This document shows positions 11,601 through 21,815 of a stretch of DNA of 64,000 nt, piece after piece; the stretch's first letter is position 1, and the number at the start of each line of letters is the position of its first letter. Location: NCBI GenBank assembly GCA_021397835.1, contig JAJFZO010000047.1, positions 190,001-254,000 on the forward strand, read 5' to 3'. The notes beneath the pieces were generated by a model. That model worked only from the letters and a program-made list of their open reading frames with translations. It ran no database searches and was not told where the DNA came from. This DNA comes from Moringa oleifera (Eukaryota; Streptophyta; Magnoliopsida; Brassicales; Moringaceae). A program made the translations under genes and the position numbers.

Positions 11601-13900
11601 TGCCCAGGGTCCGTGAGATGCGGCCCCCCTGGCTCGCTCGCTGGGCACTACGTCGAGGGCCAGGGACGTTGGGGCTGGCTCGCGATTGGCGCCCGTGGCC
11701 TGGCTGGCCTTGGCCGTGGCTGCCGCATGCTGGGAGAGCAGCCCATGCTGTGCCTGCTTGGGCTTGCCTGGGCGTGCCACCCGTTCCCAGGGTCCATGCG
11801 ACGCGGCCCCCCTGGCTAACACGCTGGGCAGTCAGTCGAGGGGCAGGGACATGGGGGCTGGCTCGCGTTGGGCGCCCGCGGCCTGGCTGGCGTGCCCACC
11901 GCTGCCGCACGCTGGGCGAGCAGCCCATGCCGTGCCTGCTGGGGGTTGCCTGGGTGTGCCACCCATGCCCAGGGTCCATGAGATGCGCCCCCCCTGGCTC
12001 GCTCGCCAGGCACTACGTCGAGGGACAGGTACGTGGGGGCTGGCTCGCGATGGGCTCCCGCGGTCTGGCTGGTGCGCCCACCGCTGCCGCACGCGGGGTG
12101 AGATGCCCATGCCATGCCTTCTGGTGGCTGCCTTGGCGTGCCAACCATGCCCAGAGACTGTGCAACGCGGCTCCCCTGGCTCGCACGCTGGGCAGTCAGT
12201 CGAGGGGCAGGGACATGGGGGCTGGCTCGCGATGGGCGTCCATGGCCTGGCTGGCGCGCCCACCACTGTCGCACGCTGGGTGAACAGCCCATGCCGTGCC
12301 TGCTGGGGGATACCTGGGCATGCCACCCCTGCCCAGGATCTGTTCGACGCGGCCCCCCTGGCTCGCTTGCTGGGCACTACGTCGAGGGACAGGGACGTGG
12401 GGGCTGGCTCGCGATGGGCGCCCGTGGCCTGGCTGGCGCGCCCACCGCTGCCACACGTTGGGCGAGCAGCCAATGCTGTGCCTGCTGGGGGCTACCTTGG
12501 CATGCCACCCGTGCCCAGGGTCCATGCAACGCGGCCCCCCTGGTTCACTCGCTGGGCACTACGTTGAGGGACAGGTGCGTGGGGGCTGGCTCGTGATGGG
12601 CGCCCGCGGCCTGGCTGGCCCGCCCACCTCTACCGCACGCTGGGTGAGCAGCCCTTGCCGTACCTGCTGGGGGCTGCCTGGGCGTGCCAACCATCCCCAG
12701 GGTCCATGCGACGCGGCCCCCCTGGCTCGCTCGCCGGGCACTACGTCGAGGGACAGGTACGTGGGGGCTGGCTCACGATGGGCGACCGCGGCCTGGCTGG
12801 TGCGCCCACTACTGCCACACGCTGGGTGAGCAGCCAATGCTTTGCCTGCTGGGGGCTACCTGGGTGTGCCAGCCATGCCCAGAGTCCATGCGACGTGGCC
12901 CCCCTGGCTCGCTCGCCGGGCACTACATCGAGGGACAGGTACGTGGGGGCTGGCTCACGATGGGCGCCCGCGGCCTGGCTGGCGCGCCCACCGCTGCCAC
13001 ACGTTTGGCGAGCAGCCCATGCCATGCTTGCTGGGGGCTGGCTGGGCATGCCACCCATTCCCAGGGTCCGTGCAATGTGGCCCCCCTGGTTCACTCGCTG
13101 GGCACTACATTGAGGGACAGGTGCTTGGGGGCTGGCTCGTGATGGGCACCCGCAGCCTGGCTGGCGCACCCACCTCTGCCGCATGCTGGGCGAGCAGCCC
13201 TTTCCTTGCCTGCTGGGGGGTGCCTAGGTGTGCCAACCGTGCCCAGGGTCCATGCGACGCGGCCCCCCTGGCTCGCTCACCGGGTACTACGTTGAGGGAC
13301 AGGTGCGTGGGGGCTGGCTCGTGATGGGCGACCGCGGCCTGGCTGGCGCACCCACCGCTGCCACACGTTGGGCGAGCAGCCAATGCTGTACCTGCTGGGG
13401 GCTGCCTGGGCGTGCCACCCGTGCCCAGGGTCCATGCAACGCAGCCCCCCTGGTTCACTTGCTGGGCAGTACGTTGAGGGACAGGTGCATGGGGCCTGGC
13501 TCGCGATGGGCACCCGCGGCCTGGCTGGTGCGCCCACCTCTGCCACACGCTGGGCGAGCAGCCCTTGCCGTGCCTGCTGAGGGCTACCTGGGTGTGCCAC
13601 CCGTGCCCAGAGTCCATGCGACGCGGCCCCCCTGGCTCGCTCGCTGGGCACTACGTCGAGGGACAGGTACGTGGGAGCTGGCTCGCAATGGGCGCCCGCG
13701 GCCTGGCTGGCGCGCCCACCGCTGTTGCACACTGGGCGAGCAGCCCATGCCGTGCCTGCTTCTGGCTTCCAGGTCATGCAACCCTTCCCAGGGTCCATGC
13801 GACGTGGCAACCCAGGCTGGCACGCTGGGCAGTCAGTAGAGGGGCAGCGACGAGGGGGCCAGCTCGCGATGGGCGCCCGTGGCCTGGCTTGCGCAGCTAC
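5640..13900. repeat. 182-bp repeat, A and B families (partly alternating dimers)
   Basis: Here the units carry gcgagcagcccatgcc and gcatgccaccc, with either the A end (cactacgtcgag) or the B end (cagtcagtcgag). Between about 7.8 and 12.2 kb, A and B mostly alternate, giving a ~364-bp dimer. A variant block ccttggccgtgg replaces the usual cgcgcccacc at 5883, 7157, 7885, 8613, 9341, 9897, 10979 and 11708. Several of these spacings are 728-729 bp, exactly four units. From about 12.37 to 13.7 kb only A-type units occur, many with caggtacgtgg or caggtgcgtgg, a locally homogenised run. Confidence 0.85.
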
Positions 13901-16900
13901 CACTGCCGCACGCTTGGCACTTGGCCCATGCCGTGCCAGCTGAAGGACTGCTGGGGCATGCCTCCCATGCCCAGAGTCCGTGCGACGCGGCACCCCTGGC
14001 TTGCACACTGGGCAGTCAGTCGAGGATCAGGGACGAGGGGGCTGGCTCGCGATGGACGCCCGCACCCTGGCTAGCGCACCCACCGCTGCCGCACACTGGG
14101 AGAGCAGCCCATGCCGCGCCTGCTGGGGGCTGCCTGGGCGTGCCACCCATGCCAATGGTCCATGCGACTCGGCCCCCCTGGCTCGCTCGCTGGGCACTTA
14201 GTTGAGGAAGAGGGACGAGGGGGCTTGCTCGCAATGGGCGCCCACGGCCTGGCTGGCACGCCCACTTCTGCCGCATGCTGGGTGAGCAGCCAATGCCATG
14301 CCTGCTGGGGGTTTCCTGGGCGTGCCACCTGTGCCCAGGGTCCATGCGACATGGCCCCCTTGGCTCGCTCGCTTGGCACTTAGTTGAGGGACAGGGACGA
14401 GGGGGCTGGCTCGCGATCGGCACCTGTGGCCTGGCTGGTGCGCCCTCCTCTGCCGCACGCTGGTCACTTGGCCCATGCTGTGCCTTCTGGGGGCTGCCAG
14501 GGCATGCTTCCTGTGCCCAGGGTCCATGCGACGCGGCTCTCATGACTTGCTCGCTGGAAAACTAAATCGAGGGACAGGGACGAGGGGGCTGGCTCGCGAT
14601 GGGCGCCCGTGGCCTGGCTGGCGCGCCCACTGCTGCTGCACACTGGGGCCTTGGCCCATGCCATGCCTGCTGGGGGCTGCCTGTACATGCCTCCCGGGCA
14701 CAGGGTCCATGCAACGTGGCTCCCCTGGCTCGCTCACTGGGCACTTAGTCGAGGGACAGGGACGAGGGGGCTGGCTCGCGATGGGCGACTGTGGCCTGGC
14801 TGGCGCGCCCACCTCTGCCGCATGCCGGGCACTTGGCCCATGCCGTGCCTGCCGGGGGCTGCCTGGGCATGCCTCCCATGCCCAGGGTCCGTGCGACGCG
14901 GCTCCCCTGGCTCGGTCGCTGTGCACCAAGTCGAGCGACAGGGATGAGGGGGCTGGCTCACGATGGGCGACCGTGGCCTGGCTTGCGCACCCACCCCTGC
15001 TGCACGCTGGGCACTTGACCCATGCTGTGCCAGCTGGGGCATGCCTCCCGTGCCCATGGTCCATGCGACGCGGCTCCCCTGGCTCACTCGCTGGGCACTA
15101 AGTTGAGGGACAGGGACGAGGGGGCTGGCTCGCAATGGGCGCCCGTGGCCTGGCTGGCGCGCCCACCACTGCTGCACGATGGGCACTTGGCCCATACCAT
15201 GCCTGCTGGGGGCTGCCTGGGCATGCCTCTCATTACCAGGTTCCATGCGACACGGCTCCCCTGGCTCGCTCACCTGGCACTTTGTCGAGGGACAGGGACA
15301 ACGGGGCTTGCTCACGATGGGCGCCTGTGACCTGGCTGGCGATCCCACCTATGCCACACGCTGGGCACTTGGCCCATGCCATCCATGCTGGGGGCTGCCT
15401 GGGCATGCCTCCCGTGCCCAGGGCCCATGCGACGCGGCTCCCCTGGCTCGCTCGTTGGGCACTAAGTCGAGGGACAGGGACGAGGGGGCTGGCTCATGAT
15501 GGGCGCCCGAGGCCTCGCTGGCGCGCCCGCCGCTGCCGCACGTTGGGCACTTGGCCCATGCTGTGCCTGCTGGGGGCTGCCTTGGCATGCCTCCTGTGCC
15601 CAGGGTCCATACGACGCGGCTCCCCTGTCTCGCTAGCTGGGCACTTTGTCGAGGGACAGGGACGAGGGGGCTGGCTCACGATGGGCGCCCGTGGACTGGC
15701 TGGCGCGCCCACTGCTGCCACACGCTGGGCACTTGGCCCATGCCGTGCCTGCTGGGGGCTGCCTGGGCATGCCTCCCATGCCCAGGGGCCGTGCGATGCG
15801 GCTCCCCTGGCTCGCTTGCTGGCCACTTAGTCGAGGCACAGGGACGAGGGGGCTGGCTCGCAATGGGCGCCTGTGGCCTGGCTTGCGCGCCATCCTCTGC
15901 CGCGCGCTGGGCACTTGGCCCATGCTGTGCCTGCTGGGGGCTGCCTGGGCATGCCTCCCATGCCCAGTGTCCGTGCGACGCGGCTCCCCTGGCTCGCTCG
16001 CTGGGCACTATGTCGAGGGACACCGACGAGGGGGCTGGCTCGTGATGGCGCCCGTGGCCTCGCTGGTGCGCCCGCCGCTGCGACATGCTGGGCAGTTGAC
16101 CCATGCCATTCCTGCTGGGGGCTGCCTGGGCATGCCTCCTGTGCCCAGGGTCTGTGTGACGCGGCTCCCCTGGCTCATTCTCTGGGCACATAATCGTGGG
16201 ACAGGAGTGAGGGGGTTGGCTCGCGATGGGCGCCTGTAGCCTGGCTGGCGCGCCCACTGCTGCCACACGCTGGGCACTTGGCCCATGCCATGCCTGATGG
16301 GGGCTTCCTGGGCATGCCTCCCATGCCCAGGGTCCATGCGACGCGGCATCCCTGGCTCGCACGCTGGGCAGTCAGTCGAGGGGCAGGAACGAGGGGGCTG
16401 GCTCGCGATGGGCGCCCGTGGCCTGGCTAGCGCGCCCACCGCTGCCGCACGCTGGGCGAGCAGCCCATGCAGTGCCTGCTGGGGGCTGCCTGGGCGTGCC
16501 ACCCATGCCAGGGTCTGTGGGATGCCCCTGGCTCGCTCGCGATGGGCGCCCGCGGCCTGGCTGGCGCGCCCTTCTCTGCTGCACGCTAGGCACTCGGCCC
16601 ATGCTGTGCCTGCTGGGGGCTGCCTGGGCATGCTTCCCATGCCCAGGGTGCATGCAACGCGGCTCCTCTGGCTTGGTCACTGGACGCCAAGTCGAGGGAC
16701 AGGGACGAGGGGGCTGGCTCGCAATGGGCGCCCGTGGCCTGGCTGGCGCACCCACCACTGCCGCACGCTTGGAACTTGACCCATGCCGTGCTAGCTGGGG
16801 GGCCGCTGGGGCATGCCTCCTGTGCTCAGGGTCCATGCGACGCGGCTCACCTGGCTCGCTCGCTGGGCACTAAGTCGAGGGACAGGGACGAGAGGGCTTG

Positions 16901-19900
16901 CTTGCGATGGGCGCCGGTGGCCTGGCTGGCGCGCCCTCCGCTGCAGCACGCTGGGCACTTGGCCCATGCCATGCCTGCTTGGGGCTGCTGCGGCATGCCT
17001 CCCGTGCCCTGGGTCCATGCGACGCAGCTCCCCTGGCTCACTCGCAGGGAACTTTGTCGAGGGACAGGGACGAGGGGCTGGCTTGCGATGCGCGCCTGTG
17101 GCCTGGCTGGCGCGCCCACTTCTGCCGCACGCTGGGAACTTGGCCCATGCCGTACCTGCTTGGGGCTTCCTAGGCATGCCTCCCGTGCCCAGAGTCCATG
17201 CGACGCAGCTCCCCTGGCTCGTTCGCTGGGTACTCAGTCGAGGGACAGGGACGAGGGGGCTGGCTCGCGATGGGCGCCCGTGGCCTTGCTGGCGCGCCCA
17301 CCACTACCGCACATTGGGCACTTGGCCCATGCGGTACCTGCTGGGGGCTATCTGGGCATGCCTCCCGTGCCCAGGGTCCATGGACGCGGCTCCCCTGGCT
17401 CGCTCTCTGGGCACTAAGTCGAGGGACAGGGACGAGGGGGCTGGCTCGCGATGGGCGACCGTGGCCTGGCTGGTGCGCCTACCTTTGCCGCATGCTGGGC
17501 ACTTGGCCCACGCCATGCCAGCTGGGGAGCTGCTGGGGCATGCCTCCCGTGCTGAGGGTCCATGCAACGCGGCTCCCCTGGCTCGCTCACTGGGCACTAA
17601 GTCGAGGGACAGGGACGAGGGGGCTGGCTCGCGATGGGCGCCCGTGGCCTGGCTGGCGCGCCCACCTCTGCCGCACGCTGGGCACTTAGCCCATGCCATG
17701 CCTGCTGGGGGCTGCCTGGGCATGCCTCCCGTGCCCAGGGTCCATGCGACACGGCTCCCCTGGCTCGGTCGCTGGGCACCAAGTCGAGGGACAGGGACGA
17801 GGGGGCTGGCACGCGATGGGCGACCGTGGCCTGGCTTGCGCACCCACCGCTGCCGCACGTTGGGCACTTGGCCCATGCTGTGCCAGCTGGGGGGCTGCAG
17901 GGGCATGCCTCCCATGCCCATGGTGCATGCGACGCGGCTCCCCTGGCTCGCTTGCTGGGTACTAAGTTGAGGGACAGGGACGACGGGCCTGGCTCGCAAT
18001 GGGCGCCCGTGGCCTGGCTGGTGCGCCCTCCGCTGCTGCACGATGGGCACTTGGCCCATGCCATGCCTGCTTGAGGTTGCCTGGGCATGCCTCTCATTCC
18101 CAGGGTCCGTGCGACACAGCTCCCCTGGCTCACTCGCCTGGCACTTTGTCGAGGGACAGGGACGACGGGGCTTGCTCACGATGGGCGCCTGTGACCTGGC
18201 TGGCGCTCCCACCTCTGCCACACGCTGGGCACTTGGCCCATGCCATCCGTGCTGGGGGCTGCCTGGGCATGCCTCCCGTGCCCAGGGCCCATGCGACGCG
18301 GCTCCCCTGGCTCGCTCACTGGGCACTAAGTCGAGGGACAGGGACGAGGGGGCTGGCTCATGATGGGCGCCCGAGGCCTCACTGGCGCGCCCGCCGCTGC
18401 TGCACGTTGGGCACTTGGCCCATGCTGTGCCTGCTGGGGGCTGCCTGGGCATGCCTCCTGTGCCCAGGGTCCATACGACGCGGCTCTCCTGTCTCGCTAG
18501 CTGGGCACTTTGTCGAGGGACAGGGACGAGGGGGCTGGCTCATGATGGGCGCCCATGGACTGGCTGGTGCGCCCACTGCTGCCGCAAGCTGGGAACTTGG
18601 CCCATGCCGTGCCTGCTGGGGGCTGCCTGGGCATGCCTCCCATGCCCAGGGTCCATGCAACGTGGCTCCCCTGGCTCACTTGCTGGGCACTTAGTCGAGG
18701 GACAGGGACGAGGGGGCTGGCTCGCAATGGGTGCCTGTGGCCTGGCTTGCGCGCCATCCTCTGCTGCACGCTGGGAACTTGGCCCATGCCGTGCCTGCTG
18801 GGGGCTGCCTGGGCATGCCTCCCATGTGCAGAGTCCACATCACGCGGCTACCCTGGCTCGCTCGCAGGGAACTTAGTCAAGGGACAGGGACGAGGGGGCT
18901 CGCTCGCTATGGGCGCCCGTGGCCTGGCTGGCGCGGCCAATGCTGCAGCACACTGGGCACTTGGCCCATGCCGTGCCTGCTGGGGGCTGCCTGGTCAAGC
19001 CTCCCATGCCAGGGTCCATGTGACGCGGCTCCCCTGGCTCGCTCGCTGGGCACTAAGTCGAGGGACAGGGACGAGGGGGCTGGCTCGCGATGGGCGCCCG
19101 TGGCCTGGCTGGCACGCCCAACACTGCCACACGCTGGGCACTTGGCCCATGCCATGCCTGCTGCGGGCTGCCTTGGCATGCCTCCCATGCCCAGGCTCTG
19201 TGCGACACAGCTCCCCTGGCTCGCTCGCTGGGCACTTAGTGGAGGGACAGCGACAAGTGGGCTGGCTCGAAATGGGCACCTGTGGCCTGGCTGGCACGCC
19301 CTCTTCTGCCGCACGCTGGGCACTTGGCCCATGCCGTGCCTGCTGGGGGCTGCCTGGGCATGCCTCCCGTGCCCAGAGTCCATGCGACACGGCTCCCCTG
19401 GCTCGCTCACTGGGCACTAAGTTGAGGGACAGGGACGAGGGGGCTGGCTCGTGATGGGCACCTGTGGCCTCGCTGGCGCACCCACCGCTGCCGCACGCTG
19501 TGCATGCCTCCCGTGCCCAGGGTCTGTGCGATGCAGCTCCCCTGGCTCGTTCGCTGGGAACTTAGTCGAGGGACAGGGACAAGGGGGCTGGCTCAAGATG
19601 GGCGCCCGTGGCCTGGCTGGCGCGCCCACTGCTGCTGCACGCTGGGCAGTTGGCCCATGCCATGCCTGCTGGGGGCTGCTGGGGCATGCCTCCCATGCCC
19701 AGGGTCCATGCGATGCAGCTCCCCTGGCTCGCTCGCTGGGCACTTAGTGAAGGGACAGGGACGAGGGGGCTAGCTCGCGATGGGCGCCTGTGGCCTGGCT
19801 GGCGCGCCCTCCTCTGCCGCACGCTGTGCACTTGGCCCATGCCGTGCCTGCTGGGGGCTGCCTGGGATTGCCTTCCATGCCCAGAGTCCCTGTGACATGG

Positions 19901-20868
19901 CTCCCCTGGCTCACTCGCTGGGCACTAAGTCAAGGGATAGGGAGGACGGGGCTGGCTCGTGATGGGCGTCCGTGGCCTCGCTGGCGAGCCCACCGCTGCC
20001 GCACGCTGGGCATTTGGCCCATGCCGTGCCTGCTGCATGCTGCCTGGGCATGCCTCCCATGCCCAGCCTCCGTGCGATGCGGCTCCCCTGGCTCGCTCGC
20101 TGGGCACTTAGTCGAGGGACAGGGACGAGGGGCCTTGCTCACAATGGGCGCCTGTGGCCTGGCTGGCACGCCCTCCTCTGCCGCACTTTGGGCACTTGGC
20201 CCATACCGTGCCTGCTGGGGGCTGCCTGGGCATGCCTCCCGTGCCTATATTCCATGTGATGTGGCTCCCCTGGCTCGCTCACTGGGCACTAAGTCGAGGG
20301 ACAGGGACGAGGGGGCTGGCTCGTGGTGGGCGCCTGTGGCCTCGCTGGCGCGCCCACCGCTGCCGCATGCTGGGCATTTGGCCCATGCCGTGCCTGCTGG
20401 GGGCTTCCTGGGCATGCCTCCCGTGCCCAGTGTCTGTGCGACGTGGCTCCCTTGGCTCGTTCACTGGGCACTTAGTCAAGGGACAGGGACGAGGGGGCTG
20501 GCTCGTGATGGGCGCCTGTGGCCTGGCTGGCGCGCCAACCTCTGCCGCACGCTGGGCACTTGGTCCATGCCGTGCCTACTGGGGGCTTCCTGGGCATGCC
20601 TTCTGTACCCAGGGTCCGTGTGACGTGGCTCCCCTTGCTCACTCGCTGTGCACTAAGTCAAGGGACAGGGACGAGGGGGCTGGCTCGCGATGGGCGCCCG
20701 TGGCCTGGCTGGCGCACCCACTGCTGCCGCACGCTGGGCACTTGGCCCATGCCATGCCTGCTGTGGGGCTGCTGGGGCATGCCTCCTGTGCCGAGGGTCC
20801 ATGTGACGCGGCTCCCCAGGCTCGCTCATTGGGCAGTACTTTACCGAGGGACAGCATCGAGGGACAAG
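13900..20868. repeat. 182-bp repeat, C family (25S-proximal)
   Basis: Units here have cacttggcccatgcc in place of gcgagcagcccatgcc, gcatgcctccc in place of gcatgccaccc, and an end reading gcacttagtcgag or gcactaagtcgag followed by gacgagggggctgg. The switch from A/B is mosaic between about 13.9 and 14.5 kb. One unit near 19445-19589 is ~38 bp short. This family lies nearest the 25S end of the spacer. Confidence 0.85.
16340..16545. repeat. A/B-type island inside the C-family block, with a 48-bp deletion
   Basis: Within the C block, one stretch reverts to B/A signatures: cagtcagtcgag near 16370, gcgagcagcccatgc near 16455 and gcgtgccaccc near 16495. The following unit is ~48 bp short: the gctcgcga elements at 16401 and 16535 are 134 bp apart rather than 182. 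This looks like a conversion or exchange tract from the A/B block, more than 2 kb away. Confidence 0.7.
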
Positions 20869-20901
20869 TTTTTGTTAGATATATGTATTTTTTATTGCAG
20901 T

Positions 20902-20944
20902 AACACTTGGTTCTCCAATGCTTCCCGATATGTTTCCAAGTGTT
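20902..20944. terminator. 9-bp inverted repeat downstream of 25S; possible processing or termination hairpin
   Basis: aacacttgg (20902-20910) and ccaagtgtt (20936-20944) are perfect complements separated by 25 nt. The site lies about 155-195 bp past the 25S 3' end. A T-run follows on the plus strand, which is an A-run on the rRNA strand. Plant Pol I terminators are poorly defined, so this is a structural candidate only. Confidence 0.25.
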
Positions 20945-21080
20945 TTTTTCTTGTGTTTCTCATTCTCTACAAGCCCAAAGGACTTGTTTCTTTCTCCAAG
21001 CCATTATCTTGAGGGACCGTTTCTGACCTCGTGGCATCAATTTTCGAAAAGAGAGGGACAATTGTTTTGGGGGTTCAGGA

Positions 21081-21096
21081 GGGGGGGGGGGGAGGG
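21081..21096 (-). other. C-tract immediately after the 25S 3' end
   Basis: The plus strand shows twelve Gs (21081-21092), then AGGG. In the rRNA sense this is CCCT followed by a C12 run directly after the 25S end. Pyrimidine-rich CCCTCCCC sequence is common just past the plant 25S 3' end, which supports the boundary placed here. Long homopolymers are prone to length error. Confidence 0.6.
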
Positions 21097-21097
21097 A

Positions 21098-21496
21098 CGA
21101 ATCGTAGCGACAAAGGGCTGAATCTCAGTGGATCGTGGCAGCAAGGCCACTCTGCCACTTACAATACCCCGTCGCGTATTTAAGTCATCTGCAAATGATT
21201 CTACCCATCGCTCGGTGGGAATCACTCTTCAAGGCAGCCCGCGAGGCTCCGCCGCCACGTGAGCTTGGCCAACGACACGTGCTTTTGGGGGCTTGGAGGC
21301 CCCTACTACAGGTCGGCAATTGGGCAACGGGCGCATGCATCGCTTCTAGCCTGAGTTCTGTCTTAGAGGCGTTCAGTCATAATCCAGCGCATGGTAGCTT
21401 CGCGCCACTGGCTTTTCAACCAAACGCGATGACCAATTGTGCGAATCAACGGTTCCTCTCGTACTAGGTTGAATTACTATCGCGACGCGGGCATCG

Positions 21497-21549
<53 letters not shown>

Positions 21550-21584
21550 ATTGGTGGGTGAACAATCCAACACTTGGTGAATTC

Positions 21585-21629
<45 letters not shown>

Positions 21630-21652
21630 AACGTCCCTATGAATGCTTGGCT

Positions 21653-21695
<43 letters not shown>

Positions 21696-21815
21696 AGCTT
21701 CAAATTCCGAAGGTCTACAGGATTAATAGGCCACGCTTTCATGGTTCATATTCGTACTGGAAATCAGAATCAAACGAGCTTTTGCCCTTTTGTTCCACAC
21801 GATATTTCTGTTCTC
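21098..21815 (-). rRNA. 25S ribosomal RNA, 3' terminal fragment (~718 nt)
   Basis: The minus strand matches the 3' end of plant 25S (large-subunit) rRNA without large gaps. It includes the sarcin-ricin loop AGTACGAGAGGAACC (complement of 21451-21465), the block around AGAATTCACCAAGTGTTGG (complement of ~21570-21588), and the terminal ...GGCAGAGTGGCCTTGCTGCC region near 21135-21155. The 3' end is placed near 21098 by the conserved TTTGTCGCTACGATTCG and the following C-tract. It carries transitions at CpG relative to the usual sequence, for example cacggttcg read as catggttca near 21740 and gaacgc read as gaatgc near 21640. It is joined at its upstream end to 18S. It is a fragment of a non-functional unit. 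Confidence 0.96.
21451..21465 (-). other. Sarcin-ricin loop of 25S rRNA
   Basis: The complement of 21451-21465 reads AGTACGAGAGGAACC, the universally conserved loop of large-subunit rRNA that contacts elongation factors. It is intact here although the surrounding gene is deleted. Confidence 0.95.

Larger units (their letters stand above)
5366..20868. repeat. 182-bp GC-rich IGS tandem repeat array (about 83 units)
   Basis: A continuous array with a period of ~182 bp, measured for example between TGGCTCGCGA at 6761, 6943 and 7125. About 83 units fill 15.5 kb. The first ~270 bp (5366-5640) are a degenerate edge, and the last unit dissolves into a duplicated CGAGGGACA at 20845-20867. In the rRNA sense it begins ~230 bp downstream of the 25S 3' end, the usual site of 25S-proximal subrepeats. 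Nearly every unit has a perfect 8-bp stem (CCTGGGCA / TGCCCAGG) around a 9-nt loop. The plus strand is rich in runs of three to five Gs. Three families are seen: A (gggcactacgtcgag), B (gggcagtcagtcgag) and C (gggcacttggcccatg). Because 182 is not a multiple of 3 and stops are rare, long open frames arise by chance. Confidence 0.95.
20869..21097. other. 25S-proximal single-copy spacer (3' ETS region)
   Basis: A unique 229-bp segment between the 182-bp array and the 25S 3' end. In the rRNA sense it starts with a C-tract and is then purine-rich (many GAGA and AAG runs). It holds a perfect 9-bp inverted repeat at 20902-20944. 3' processing and termination of the precursor would be expected in or beyond this segment. 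I found no 5S rRNA gene here, so the locus does not show the linked-5S arrangement seen in some plants. Confidence 0.7.

Noticed and set aside
20902..20950. Bacterial-type intrinsic terminator (hairpin plus T-run) on the plus strand
   Set aside because: The locus is eukaryotic rDNA transcribed from the minus strand, where the run is of As before the hairpin. Kept only as a weak processing or termination candidate.
20869..21097. A linked 5S rRNA gene in the spacer
   Set aside because: No 5S internal control region or GGGTGCGATCATACC-like start was seen on either strand here or in 4924-5365.
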